From Pseudomonadota bacterium (GTDB taxonomy: Bacteria > Pseudomonadota > Gammaproteobacteria > Steroidobacterales > Steroidobacteraceae): a stretch of 64,000 nt of DNA. The first letter of the stretch is position 1, and every line of letters starts with the position of its first letter. A program made the translations under genes and the position numbers. The notes beneath the pieces are model-generated. The model did no database searches. It worked only from the letters and a program-made list of their open reading frames with translations, and was not told the DNA's origin. Positions 1-8,504 of this stretch are shown one piece after another. The DNA lies in the NCBI GenBank assembly GCA_003242685.1, contig QGVD01000002.1, positions 59,030 to 123,029 of the forward strand, in the 5' to 3' direction.

Positions 1-1323
1 GAAATCCACCGGATCGAGCATGCCGCGGAACGCGCGCGTCGCGAGGTTGCGGACGATGGACTCCGCGCACGGCCGCTCCTCCGCCGCCGACTGCGGATAG
101 CAGATGAACACTCGCCTGCGGCTCGGCGTCTCGCTGACGCCCTCGGGGTTGTACGGACCGCGGATCTCGAACGACGTGAGGCGCTTGATCCTGTCCTGCA
201 GCCCGATGGGGCTGATCGTGTGCAGGCGGTTGTCGGACTCGGCGTGGGTCCGCTGCAGGAAAGTGACCGCGACTCTGTGCTGACCGGCCGTCGCCCTGAA
301 GCGGATGTTCTTCAGGCGCTGGTTGATGCGATCGACCGCGGGATCCTGCTCCTGGTCGATCGCCTTCATGTCCTCTTCGCCGCCGATGGTCGTGCGGTAG
401 AACTCCTTGCCGTCGAGCAGCGCGACCACGGTGTTCTCGAACTCCATGTCCTGCACCCAGAGGGCGCCGGCCATGTTCGCGATGCTGAGCTCGTACTCGC
501 CGTCGGCCGGGAAATAGTGCTCGACCACCACGCCGCCGCGCGTGCCGAACGGCAGACCGTCGCGATGGAACTGCTGCGTGCCGGCACCCTGCGCCGTGTA
601 GGTGGTCGCGACCGGGCGCGCCTTCGGGTTGCCGAGCGCGAGCTCCGCCACCTTCTGCGCGGCGGAGATGTACTGATCCATGAAGGACGGGGAAACCTGC
701 AGCGCCGTGGCGATGTTGTCGAAGCCGGCGTGCGTGTCGTCGCGCGGCAGGAGCGCCGCGGGGTCGATGCGCAGATCGAGCAGATCGTGCACCGCGTTCG
801 CGTACTCCCGGCGGTTGAGCCGGTGCAGGCCGACGCGGCCCGGATGCTGCCGGTTCGCGGCCGCCTGATCGAGCGTGTTCTCCATCCAGGCGACGAGCGA
901 CCAGAGCGACTGGCTGTCCGGCTGCTTGCGGCCCGGCGGGGGCATCAGCCTCCCGCGGAGCTTGCGGATGGTCTTCTCGAAGATCTCGGGATTCTCGGGG
1001 ACGTCCGCCGGCGTCAGCGTGTCGAACGCCAGGCCACCCGCCCAGTCCTCGGCGTTGTGGCACTCGAGGCAGTACTCCTCGATGACCGACCAGTGGCCGT
1101 GCCCGGGGTGAGAGCCGGATGCGGAGGGGGCGGTGCCGGCTGGCGAGGCAGCCGAACCGTTCGATTCGGCCCGGGCGGTCCCGATCAGCGCCAGGCTGCA
1201 GGCCGCAGCCAGAATAAAGAAGTGAAGCGCCCGGCCCGGCGTCATCCCGCAGACCGAGTCCAGAGCGGAAATCTGTCGCGAATGCATCGCCTTCGGCGAT
1301 CGCCGCATGTTGCCTTTCACCAT
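1..1323 (-). CDS. DUF1592-family secreted cytochrome-like protein (partial, 3' end outside window)
   Basis: Open reading frame starting ATG at 1323 and still open at base 1, giving the first 441 residues. After a hydrophobic signal segment (about residues 30-52) comes a single CxxCH heme motif (EEYCLECHNAEDW), then DUF1587/DUF1592-type sequence including KLRGRLMPPPG and RLNRREYANAVHDLL. The complete gene at 20891-23338 has the same order and closely similar motifs, so the missing part should hold the DUF1592, DUF1588 and DUF1585 modules. Such proteins are secreted, large and of unproven function, and were first noted in planctomycetes. No upstream partner lies on its strand; its partners, if any (for example DUF1552), would lie left of base 1. 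Start choice is moderately sure: another in-frame ATG lies at 1308. Confidence 0.85.
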   Translation of the reverse strand, partial: MVKGNMRRSPKAMHSRQISALDSVCGMTPGRALHFFILAAACSLALIGTARAESNGSAASPAGTAPSASGSHPGHGHWSVIEEYCLECHNAEDWAGGLAFDTLTPADVPENPEIFEKTIRKLRGRLMPPPGRKQPDSQSLWSLVAWMENTLDQAAANRQHPGRVGLHRLNRREYANAVHDLLDLRIDPAALLPRDDTHAGFDNIATALQVSPSFMDQYISAAQKVAELALGNPKARPVATTYTAQGAGTQQFHRDGLPFGTRGGVVVEHYFPADGEYELSIANMAGALWVQDMEFENTVVALLDGKEFYRTTIGGEEDMKAIDQEQDPAVDRINQRLKNIRFRATAGQHRVAVTFLQRTHAESDNRLHTISPIGLQDRIKRLTSFEIRGPYNPEGVSETPSRRRVFICYPQSAAEERPCAESIVRNLATRAFRGMLDPVDF

Positions 1324-1604
1324 GATGGTGCTTCGAGAGCCTACCCCAGAGCCCCGGACCGGGGTAGTACGTGTAAGTGACAACAGTCACCTCGGGCGTG
1401 CGTTCCATGCCACAGTCCGGGACATCCATGGCGCCGCCGGCCCCGTCCGCCGGTGACGGGCTTCACGGCTGGCGGTGCCGGGGCGGACGCCCCGGAAGGG
1501 TGGAGGCTGCCCCGCTTCCGTGCGGCCACGCTCCCTGGTCCCGGGGAGCGGAACACCGATTGCTTGATCCGGGCTCACTTTCAACCAACCGTCCTGGAGA
1601 GGTC

Positions 1605-2324
1605 ATGATCAAGCTCAGGAAGAACGTCGCGACGTCGGTGGCCGTGGCACTGTGCGCAGTCACGGGTATCGCGATCGCGAACGATCAGGAAGATCGGCAG
1701 TCCTCGACCGCCGGCACCGCGGCCGAAGTGCAGCAAGGCGAACACGAAGGACGTGCGGCACAGGGCGCTGCCAGCCAGACCGGTGAAGCCGCATCTCAGC
1801 GTTCCGGCACGACCGGCAGCCGCATGGCCCAGGCCGGGGCGCTCGACGACGGGACGTTCGTCGAGAAGGCCGCGCAGAGCAGTCTCCTCGAGATCGAAGC
1901 TTCGCGGCTCGCGCTCAACAACGCGCGTGACCCGCAGGTGCGCCAGTTCGCGCAGCGCATGATCAAGGATCATGGCCTCGCGAGCTCGCAGCTCACGAGG
2001 ATCGCCGAGAAGCACGGCCTCGACGTGCCGAGGCAGCTCGACTCCCGGCACATGGAGAAACTGCAGGAGCTCAAGAGCCAGAGCGGCTCCGGCTTCGATG
2101 CAGCGTACGTGAAGCTGATGAACGACAGCCACGGCCGGGCCGTGCAGATGTTCGAGCAGGCGAGCGAGAGTGCGCAGCTCAATGAGGACCTGAGAGCCTT
2201 TGCGAGCCAGACACTGCCGACGCTGCAGACTCACGAGCAGCTCGCGGGCGAACTGCGTTCGAGCGAGACGCGCCACGCCGAAGCTCCCACGACAGGCTCC
2301 GAGTCCGAGCCCATTCGAAGATAG
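1605..2324 (+). CDS. DUF4142 domain secreted protein
   Basis: 239 residues. The ATG is preceded by GGAGAGG at 1596-1602. Residues 1-25 form a signal peptide (basic start, hydrophobic core, cleavage likely after AIA). Residues 26-75 are Gln/Glu/Ala-rich linker. Residues 76-215 match the DUF4142 (PF13628, ferritin-like helical) pattern: FVEKAAQSSLLEIEASRLAL, the paired helices with FAQRMIKDHG, and a C-terminal THEQLAGEL helix. Members are exported or periplasmic and often linked to stress, but their biochemical role is unknown. It stands alone, facing the convergent GGDEF-EAL gene, and ends in a strong terminator at 2349. The longer upstream frame to 1377 is rejected because it lacks a signal peptide and ribosome site. 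Confidence 0.85.
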   Translation: MIKLRKNVATSVAVALCAVTGIAIANDQEDRQSSTAGTAAEVQQGEHEGRAAQGAASQTGEAASQRSGTTGSRMAQAGALDDGTFVEKAAQSSLLEIEASRLALNNARDPQVRQFAQRMIKDHGLASSQLTRIAEKHGLDVPRQLDSRHMEKLQELKSQSGSGFDAAYVKLMNDSHGRAVQMFEQASESAQLNEDLRAFASQTLPTLQTHEQLAGELRSSETRHAEAPTTGSESEPIRR

Positions 2325-2348
2325 TCGCGCGGATCGCGTGACATGGAG

Positions 2349-2384
2349 CGGGAGCGCCCGTGCGATCGGCGCTCCCGTTCTTTT
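2349..2384 (+). terminator. Rho-independent terminator after the DUF4142 gene
   Basis: Perfect 10-bp stem CGGGAGCGCC (2349-2358) with GGCGCTCCCG (2368-2377), a 9-base loop, then TTCTTTT. It sits 25 bases after the DUF4142 stop and directly before the convergent gene's stop codon. Confidence 0.85.
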
Positions 2385-2385
2385 C

Positions 2386-4551
2386 TCAGCCCGCGCGCTG
2401 CGCCGTCGCCCTGCGAATGAGCCGAGTCTCGCGGGGCCCGGCTGAAACCGCCTCGCGCATCAGCCGCGAGAAGCTGGTCGCCGACACGGCGGGGCTCATG
2501 AGAAAGCCCTGGATCGCATCGCAACCTTCGGCGCGCAGGAACTCGAGCTGCTCGCGGGTCGTGACGCCTTCCGCCACGATCCTGAGCTCGAGATTGCGGG
2601 CGAGCGCAATGATGGCGCGGACGATCGCGGCATCGTCCTGATCCGTGTCGATGTCCGCGACGAACGACCGGTCGATCTTCAGCGTGTCGAGCGGGAAGCG
2701 CTTGAGATAGCCCAGCGAGCAGTAGCCGGTTCCGAAGTCGTCGATGGCGAGCGCGAAACCGAGCTCCTTGAGCGTGAGCAGCGCGCGCCGCCCAGCTTCG
2801 GCGTCCTGCATGAGCACGCTCTCGGTGAGCTCCAGCTCGAAGTGCGCCGGCGAAAGAGATGCGGCCTCGACGACGTCCGCGAGCCGCAGCAGTGCCTCGG
2901 GCCGCAGAAAATCGCGCGCCGACACGTTCACGGCGATAAACGGCGGCTCGATCCCCTGCGCGCGCCAGCGGCTGAGGTCGCTGCAGACGCGCTGCATCGT
3001 CCAGCGGCCGATCTCTCCGATGAGGCCGATCTCCTCGGCCACCGCGATGAAGTCCGAGGTCGGGATCTGTCCCCGGTCGGGATGGAACCAGCGCAGCAGC
3101 GCCTCGGCGCCCACGATGGTGAGCGTCTTCGCGTCGTATTTCGGCTGGTAGTACACGTCGAGCTGCGAGCTCTCGAATGCGCGGCGCAACTCCAGCTCGA
3201 GCGACAGACGCTTGAGCGCCCGCGCGTTCATCGCGCTCGTGTAGACGCGGTACTGATTGCGGCCGCTCGCCTTCGCCTCGTACATCGCGCCGTCGGCGTT
3301 CTTGAGCAGCGTCTGCACGTCGCTGCCGTGCTCGGGGAAGAGCGCTATGCCGACGCTCGGCGTGACGACGAACTCGTAGCCGCCGTACACGAAGGGACTC
3401 GCGAGCGCGGAGCGGATCGTCTCCGCGACCCGCTGCGCGCGCATCTCGTCCGCACAGCCGGCGAGCACCACCACGAACTCGTCGCCTCCGACGCGCGCGA
3501 TACGCACCTCCATGCGCCCGGCGGAGAGACTGCGCGGGGAGGCGGGCGTATCGGGATCCCCGCAGCCCAGAGACTCGGCGAGACGCTTCGCGGCCATGCG
3601 CAGCAGCGCGTCGCCCGTCTCGTGACCGAGCGTGTCGTTGATGCGCTTGAACTGGTCGAGATCCACGTACAGCACGGCGATGCCGTACCCGCGGTCGCGC
3701 GCTTCGGCGAGCGCCTGCGACAGGTACTCGCCGAGCCACTCGCGGTTCGGGAGTCCGGTGAGCGCGTCGAAGTACGCGAGCCGGTGAATGCGCGCCTCGG
3801 TCTCCTTGCGCGCCGTGATGTCGCGGAAGATCGAGAGCACCTGACCGCTGCCGTTCGGCAGATAGCGACACTCGAAGTGACGCGTGCGGCGCCCGCGCTG
3901 CTCGATGCGGAACTCGAAGGCCGCAGGGCTTCCGCGCAGCGTCGCCTCGAGGCATTCGAGCGCGGGCGCGTGCGCCGACCGCGGCAGCAGATCGAGGAGC
4001 CGGCGAGGACAGGTGCCGTCGGGCTGCACGTCGGCCGCGAGCCCCTCGATGGGACTGAAGCAGTGGACGATGGTGCCGTCGGCGTCGACCAGGAAAATGC
4101 CGTCGGGTATCACCCGCAGCAGCGCCGCGTTCTTCTGTTCGCTGAGCCAGAGCTGCTCGCGCATGCGCGCGCCGCGCAGAACGTAGCGCAGGCGGTGGAT
4201 GAAGAGCGGCCAGTTCACGGGCTTCACGACGAAGTCCGTGGCGCCGGCGTCGTAGGCGAGATTGATCGAGCGCTCGTCGTCGAGACCGGTCACCATCACG
4301 ATCGGCACGTTCAGGCCGCCCGGCAGCGCGCGGATCGCCGCGCAGGCCTCGAAGCCGCTGCCGTCCGGCATCTCGACGTCGAGCAGCACGATGTCGGGCA
4401 TCGACTGCGCGCACGCGGCGACGGCTGCATTGCCGCTCGCGACCGCCTGCACCTCGAAACCGGCATTGGACAGCATCGCGCGGGCGAGCTGGCGCTGGAA
4501 CGTATCGTCGTCCGCGACCAGCACCCGGACGCGCTCTTCCGTTCCGCTCAT
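2386..4551 (-). CDS. Response regulator with PAS, GGDEF and EAL domains (cyclic-di-GMP turnover)
   Basis: 721 residues, probably cytoplasmic since no membrane segment is seen. Residues 8-125 are a receiver domain with acidic pocket DDD (14-16), phospho-acceptor Asp58 and Lys110. Residues about 140-250 are a PAS-like sensor. Residues 255-440 are a diguanylate cyclase domain with an intact GGDEF at 355-359, though an approximately 20-residue Ser/Pro/Gly insertion sits just before it and no RxxD inhibitory site is present four residues upstream. Residues 450-705 are an EAL phosphodiesterase domain with EALLRW at 483-488 and later DDFGTGY. Both catalytic motifs are intact, so it could make or hydrolyse c-di-GMP. 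No cognate kinase is adjacent; the orphan hybrid kinase at 25194 is distant. ATG start at 4551 places the receiver domain at the normal distance. Confidence 0.93.
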   Translation of the reverse strand: MSGTEERVRVLVADDDTFQRQLARAMLSNAGFEVQAVASGNAAVAACAQSMPDIVLLDVEMPDGSGFEACAAIRALPGGLNVPIVMVTGLDDERSINLAYDAGATDFVVKPVNWPLFIHRLRYVLRGARMREQLWLSEQKNAALLRVIPDGIFLVDADGTIVHCFSPIEGLAADVQPDGTCPRRLLDLLPRSAHAPALECLEATLRGSPAAFEFRIEQRGRRTRHFECRYLPNGSGQVLSIFRDITARKETEARIHRLAYFDALTGLPNREWLGEYLSQALAEARDRGYGIAVLYVDLDQFKRINDTLGHETGDALLRMAAKRLAESLGCGDPDTPASPRSLSAGRMEVRIARVGGDEFVVVLAGCADEMRAQRVAETIRSALASPFVYGGYEFVVTPSVGIALFPEHGSDVQTLLKNADGAMYEAKASGRNQYRVYTSAMNARALKRLSLELELRRAFESSQLDVYYQPKYDAKTLTIVGAEALLRWFHPDRGQIPTSDFIAVAEEIGLIGEIGRWTMQRVCSDLSRWRAQGIEPPFIAVNVSARDFLRPEALLRLADVVEAASLSPAHFELELTESVLMQDAEAGRRALLTLKELGFALAIDDFGTGYCSLGYLKRFPLDTLKIDRSFVADIDTDQDDAAIVRAIIALARNLELRIVAEGVTTREQLEFLRAEGCDAIQGFLMSPAVSATSFSRLMREAVSAGPRETRLIRRATAQRAG

Positions 4552-4975
4552 GCGGTCCTCCGCATCCCGGATCGCGCAGCCGTGCGGGCTCGAGACCGGA
4601 GAAGCCCTCGAGCCGGATCGACGGGTGGGCGCATCGCTCGTTCGGTGAACATCGCCTGGTGGACTGTCTCTGCGCCGCGTGGACAGGGAATCCTCGGTGA
4701 GGACGCAGCCGTGCGCCGTGACGTGCGCCTCATTCGGCGCCGCGCCGAGCGGTCCGTTATGTCAAGCCTGCACGTGGCACGAGCACGAGCGGCTCGAGGT
4801 GAAGGAATTCGAGTGCGTTCTGCGCGGCGCTGCCGCGGTAACGCTTCCGCTCGAGATCGCCCCTGCCGGCTGCCGTTGCGTCGTCCGGAGAGAAGGCGCA
4901 CCCTCGGTGTCTGGGTCGCCTTGCAGGTGTTTCATTCCCGAGGCTCGAGAGCCGGGCCGGCCCAGGAGTCACAGC
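4552..4975. other. Intergenic region, no convincing gene
   Basis: 424 bases between two divergent genes. Overlapping open frames exist on both strands, as expected from high GC, but none shows a recognisable domain, signal peptide or good ribosome site. It presumably holds both promoters. No clear operator or RNA structure was recognised. Confidence 0.6.
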
Positions 4976-5410
4976 ATGAAGCTCAACCTTACGGAGGCCT
5001 TCGGGCGTTTCGGTGCCAGGCCGGCTCACCGTCAGCACGCGCTCTCGGCCATCGCGACCGATGGATCGCTGGTGCTCAAGTGCTCGCCGCGCTGTTTCGG
5101 CCATCCCGCGCAGGGTGTGCTGCGCTATGAGGACCGGCTGTCGCGCGAAACGGGGGATCCCCGGAGCACGGAGCTGCTCGGGGAGCATCTCCAGCGCGCG
5201 CGGGATGAGAATCTGCCCGTTCGAATGGTGGTGGTTGCGCCCGGCGAGAGCCGTTCGGGACGGCCGGAAGTGAATTTTCACGTGCGCCCTGATCTCGTCG
5301 GGCGTCTCGTCGAATTCGACGGCGACCGTTTCGTGGTCGACTTCACCCGGCTCGAAGCCACCCACGAGACGGCGGACCCGAGCCCATCGCCGGACGCTCA
5401 GCGGCGCTGA
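4976..5410 (+). CDS. Small protein of unknown function
   Basis: 144 residues from the ATG at 4976, preceded by CAGGAGTC at 4962-4969. The frame extends upstream to 4679, but that part is compositionally unlike a protein and the ribosome site supports the shorter form. No signal peptide or membrane segment. Visible features are an N-terminal block FGRFGARPAHRQHALSAIA followed by DGSLVLKCSPRCFGH, and a C-terminal DDE-poor beta-rich stretch RPDLVGRLVEFDGDRFVVDF. The pattern (FxRFGAKxxNxQWSxSA, then RxDLxGxVxxxDGDxYxxxF) resembles small uncharacterised cytoplasmic proteins found across proteobacteria. No function can be assigned. It is monocistronic in context. Confidence 0.7.
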   Translation: MKLNLTEAFGRFGARPAHRQHALSAIATDGSLVLKCSPRCFGHPAQGVLRYEDRLSRETGDPRSTELLGEHLQRARDENLPVRMVVVAPGESRSGRPEVNFHVRPDLVGRLVEFDGDRFVVDFTRLEATHETADPSPSPDAQRR

Positions 5411-5781
5411 GCGCCGGTCGAGGCGCACCACGGGCGTGCGCCTCTGCACCTTACCGTGTCAGGATCGTGCGTACCGGAACCGGACGCCCGGCCAGCAGGC
5501 TGGCGTGGGCGCCGGTCCTTCCGTGCTCGTGGCCGCCTCTGTCGAGGGAGTCGGGTACATGAACCAGTCGACGCAACCGTACACCACCGCATCCGGCAAT
5601 CGCGGCGAGGTGACACCACGGAAGACGTCGGCACTGCGGCCGGCGGTTCGGAACTCGCGGCTCACCGAGCCGCTCCCCGGGAAGCAGAATTCGGCAGAAT
5701 GCAAGGCCACTCTCCACGAGCGCGAAGGAATGCGCGACAAGCGATCCATGCACGACTCGTGCCATCATTTCTGAAGGAAGA
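5411..5781. other. Intergenic region, no convincing gene
   Basis: 371 bases. A 112-codon frame (5436-5774) exists but has Cys/His/Arg-rich, domain-free sequence and no ribosome site, so it is not called. The region should carry the promoter of the EamA transporter gene. No distinct operator was recognised. Confidence 0.55.
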
Positions 5782-6717
5782 ATGACTCCACCGATTCCTC
5801 GTGCAGCCCGCGGGCTGTGGGACTCCGCGCCCATTCTGCTCGTCACCACGACCCTGCTCTGGTCCAGCAATTTCATCATCGGCCGCGCGGCGATCGAGCA
5901 TCTTCCGCCGATCGCCCTCGCCTTCTGGCGCTGGACGGTCGCGCTCGCGCTCCTCATCGGACCGTCCTGGAAATACCTGCGCGCCGACCTGCCGAAGCTG
6001 CGCGCAGCCTGGCCCGTGGTCCTCGCCCTCTCCGCACTCGGTGTCACTCTTTTCAACACGCTGGTGTACATCGGGCTGAGGACCACGACGGCGACCAACG
6101 GCGCGCTCCTCCAGTCGACGAATCCGCTCATCATCCTGCTGTTCTCTTTCCTGCTGTTCCGCGAGCGGGTCACATCGACGCAGCTCGTCGCGGTGCTGAT
6201 CTCGCTCTGCGGAGTCGTCGTCATCGTCGCGCGGGGCTCCCTGGAGACGCTGCTCGCGCTCGCCGTCGCGCCGGGTGACCTCCTCATCTTCCTGGCGACG
6301 GCGGGCTACGCGCTCTACACGGTGCTGCTGCGCCGGCGCCCGCAGGTCCATCCTCTGAGCCTCCTCTCGGCCACGTTCGCGCTGGGCACGCTGCTTCTTC
6401 TCCCTGCCTATGCCTGGGAGCACTTCAGCGTGGGGCCGGTCGAACCGACGCCACCGGTGATCGGCGCGGTGCTCTACGTGGGCATCTTCCCCTCGATCGT
6501 CTCGTTCCTGTGTTTCAACCGCGCGACCGAGCTCATCGGGCCGGCACGGGCCGGTCAGTACATGCACCTGACGCCGGCGTTCGGCAGCCTGCTCGCCGTG
6601 ATCTTCCTCGGCGAGCGGCTGCATCTGTTTCACTTCGCAGGGGCCGGGCTCATCGCGACGGGAATCCTGCTGGCCGACGCGAAGCGGCGCGCCCGGGAGG
6701 CCGCCAGCGCCACGTGA
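5782..6717 (+). CDS. EamA/DMT-family transporter
   Basis: 311 residues with about ten hydrophobic segments in two repeats, the layout of drug/metabolite exporters of the EamA family (PF00892). The first repeat includes LLWSSNFIIGRAA and LAFWRWTVALA; the second includes ATAGYALYTVLLRR and ends PAFGSLLAVIFLGERLHLFHFAGAGLIATGILLAD, the usual family signature near the end of each repeat. The ATG is preceded by AAGGAAG (5774-5780). Inner-membrane location is inferred; substrate cannot be told from sequence (members export amino acids, metabolites or drugs). It converges on the PQQ-linked ABC permease with a gap of about 50 bases. Confidence 0.9.
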   Translation: MTPPIPRAARGLWDSAPILLVTTTLLWSSNFIIGRAAIEHLPPIALAFWRWTVALALLIGPSWKYLRADLPKLRAAWPVVLALSALGVTLFNTLVYIGLRTTTATNGALLQSTNPLIILLFSFLLFRERVTSTQLVAVLISLCGVVVIVARGSLETLLALAVAPGDLLIFLATAGYALYTVLLRRRPQVHPLSLLSATFALGTLLLLPAYAWEHFSVGPVEPTPPVIGAVLYVGIFPSIVSFLCFNRATELIGPARAGQYMHLTPAFGSLLAVIFLGERLHLFHFAGAGLIATGILLADAKRRAREAASAT

Positions 6718-6768
6718 GTCGTGCGGAACCGCGCCAGGCGCGGCTCACGCGCGGGTGCTCGTCCGGGA

Positions 6769-7575
6769 TCACTCGCCGCGCCTGCCGGCCAGGCGATGCA
6801 CCAGAGGCTCGTACGCGGTTTCGCGGGAGAAGCGGAGGCTCGCGATGAAAAGCGCCGCGGCACTGAAGCCCGCGAGCACGGCGAGATCGAGCACGGCACT
6901 GAAGTCCGGGTCGAAGGCGGCGGAAGGACCGGCGATCGCCGCGTGCTTGAGGAGATCCACACCATAGGTGAAGGGGTTGACGGCGGCGGCGAGCCGCAGC
7001 GCATCCGGCAGCATCTGCACGGGATAGAGTGACCCGGAGAGGAAGAACACGGGGAAGATCACGAAGTTCATGAGCGTCGCGTAGTTCTCGAGCGTGCGCG
7101 ACCACGCGGCGATGAGCATGCCGAGGCTGGCGCAGGTGAAGGCCGTGCCGATGAGACCGACCGCGAGCAGCGGAATCGACAGCTCCGTGCTCACGTAGCC
7201 GAGGAGCGCGAGCAGAGCGAGCAGCATGAGCGCCTGCAGAATCGCCACCGCGGCCGCGCCGAGCGCCTTCGCGAGCACGATCCAGTGATGCGCGACCGGG
7301 GCGATCACGAGCATGCGCATCACGCCCGATTCCTTGTCGTAGACGGTCGCGAGCGCGGCGAGCACGGCGCCGAAGAGCAGCGTCATTCCGATGACGCCCG
7401 GCACGAGAAAGCTTTGGTATTCCGCGGCTCCGGCTCCGCGCGTTGCGGCGAACCCGGCGCCGATGACGAGCAGCCAGAGCAGCGGACGCGCCATCGCCGA
7501 CACGAGCCGGCCGCGCTCGCGCAGGAGCTTGAGCGTCTCCCGCTCCAGCACGCCGAGTACGGGGCGCACGATCAT
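6769..7575 (-). CDS. ABC-2 type permease, PQQ-linked exporter
   Basis: 268 residues, about six membrane helices: ABC-2 permease family (residues ~5-215), including the family-typical NFVIFPVFFLSGSLYPVQMLP and VNPFTYGVDLLKHA. The ATG at 7575 is two bases after the ATPase stop, so the two are translated together as one exporter. A longer frame reaches 7653 but overlaps the ATPase coding region. Last gene of the pqqABCDE-ABC operon. Similar permease/ATPase pairs accompany PQQ-dependent alcohol oxidation genes in other proteobacteria (Pseudomonas ped cluster type), where an exporter role for an alcohol or aldehyde product has been proposed. Substrate is unknown. Confidence 0.9.
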   Translation of the reverse strand: MIVRPVLGVLERETLKLLRERGRLVSAMARPLLWLLVIGAGFAATRGAGAAEYQSFLVPGVIGMTLLFGAVLAALATVYDKESGVMRMLVIAPVAHHWIVLAKALGAAAVAILQALMLLALLALLGYVSTELSIPLLAVGLIGTAFTCASLGMLIAAWSRTLENYATLMNFVIFPVFFLSGSLYPVQMLPDALRLAAAVNPFTYGVDLLKHAAIAGPSAAFDPDFSAVLDLAVLAGFSAAALFIASLRFSRETAYEPLVHRLAGRRGE

Positions 7576-7577
7576 GT

Positions 7578-8504
7578 TCACGCAGCCTGGCGCCGGTCCG
7601 TCTGGGCGCGATTGACCCAGAGGAAGACGTCGTTGAGGTTCGGTCGCCGCCACCGCATGGCGCTTCCGAGACTCGCGAGCTCGGCCTGCAGCAGCGCGCC
7701 CGGCTCGTCCTCACAGCGCAGATGCACGCGGTCGGCTTCGACGAGCACGGGCCCGAGCCGCGGCTCCAGGCGCTTCGCGAGCTCCGCAGGGCGGTCCGTC
7801 TCGATCTCGACGATGCAGCGTCCGAGCTGCGCGATCAGCGGCCCGGGCGCGCCGCGCTCGACGATGCGGCCGTTGCTGAGGAACGCGACTTCGTCGCAGT
7901 CCGTCGCCTCTTCCAGATAATGCGTCGAGAGGAACACGGTGATACCGAGGCTCGCGCGCAGCCGTCCGATGTGCCGCCAGATCGCGCGGCGGGCGGGCAG
8001 GTCGAGGCCGATCGTCGGCTCGTCGAGGAACAGGACGCGCGGCCGGTGGATCATGCCGCGCGCGATGTCGAGCGCGCGCCTCATGCCGCCCGAGAGCGCT
8101 GCGACCGGCCGGTCGCGATGCCCGGCGAGCCCGAAGAGCTCGAGCAGCTCATCGCTGCGCTGCCGGATCTCGCGCGAAGAGAGACCGTTCAGCCGCCCCG
8201 CGAAACGCAGGTTCTCCGCGACGGTGAGCCTGTGATCGAGCGCGTTCTCCTGGAACACCACGCCGATGCTGGAGCGCACCGCGAGGCTCTCGGTGCGCAC
8301 CGAATGCCCTGCCACCCACGCCTCGCCCGCGCTCGGCCGGATGAGCGTGGAGAGCATGTGAATGGTGGTGGTCTTGCCCGCGCCGTTGGGGCCGAGGAGC
8401 CCGAAGAAGCTGCCTGCGGGAATCGAAAGGTTCAGGCCGTCCACTGCCGGCACGTCACCGTAGCGTTTGGTGAGGCCCTCGGCGCGGATGGCGAGTCCGT
8501 TCAT
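7578..8504 (-). CDS. ABC transporter ATP-binding protein, PQQ-linked exporter
   Basis: 308 residues. ATP-binding cassette at residues 5-235: Walker A GPNGAGKT, Q-loop VVFQENAL, signature LSGGMRRALDIARG, Walker B VLFLDEPTIGLD and the switch His in LSTHYLEEA. The remaining C-terminal 70 residues are the small regulatory domain usual in ABC-2 exporters (DrrA/NodI type). The ATG at 8504 overlaps the pqqE stop (ATGA), showing translational coupling, and its own stop lies two bases before the permease start. It supplies energy to the permease at 6769-7575. Placement in the pqq operon ties it to PQQ-dependent alcohol oxidation. Upstream in-frame sequence belongs to a shadow of pqqE. Confidence 0.93.
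   Translation of the reverse strand: MNGLAIRAEGLTKRYGDVPAVDGLNLSIPAGSFFGLLGPNGAGKTTTIHMLSTLIRPSAGEAWVAGHSVRTESLAVRSSIGVVFQENALDHRLTVAENLRFAGRLNGLSSREIRQRSDELLELFGLAGHRDRPVAALSGGMRRALDIARGMIHRPRVLFLDEPTIGLDLPARRAIWRHIGRLRASLGITVFLSTHYLEEATDCDEVAFLSNGRIVERGAPGPLIAQLGRCIVEIETDRPAELAKRLEPRLGPVLVEADRVHLRCEDEPGALLQAELASLGSAMRWRRPNLNDVFLWVNRAQTDRRQAA

Noticed and set aside
220..1380. A plus-strand open frame of 386 codons at the left edge
   Set aside because: The minus strand encodes a coherent DUF1592 protein in frame to the window edge.
5436..5774. A possible small gene before the EamA transporter
   Set aside because: No ribosome site, no recognisable domain and odd residue use.
6729..6743. CCGCGCC-A-GGCGCGG inverted repeat between the EamA and ABC permease genes
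   Set aside because: The central loop is too short and there is no U-tract, so it is not called a terminator.
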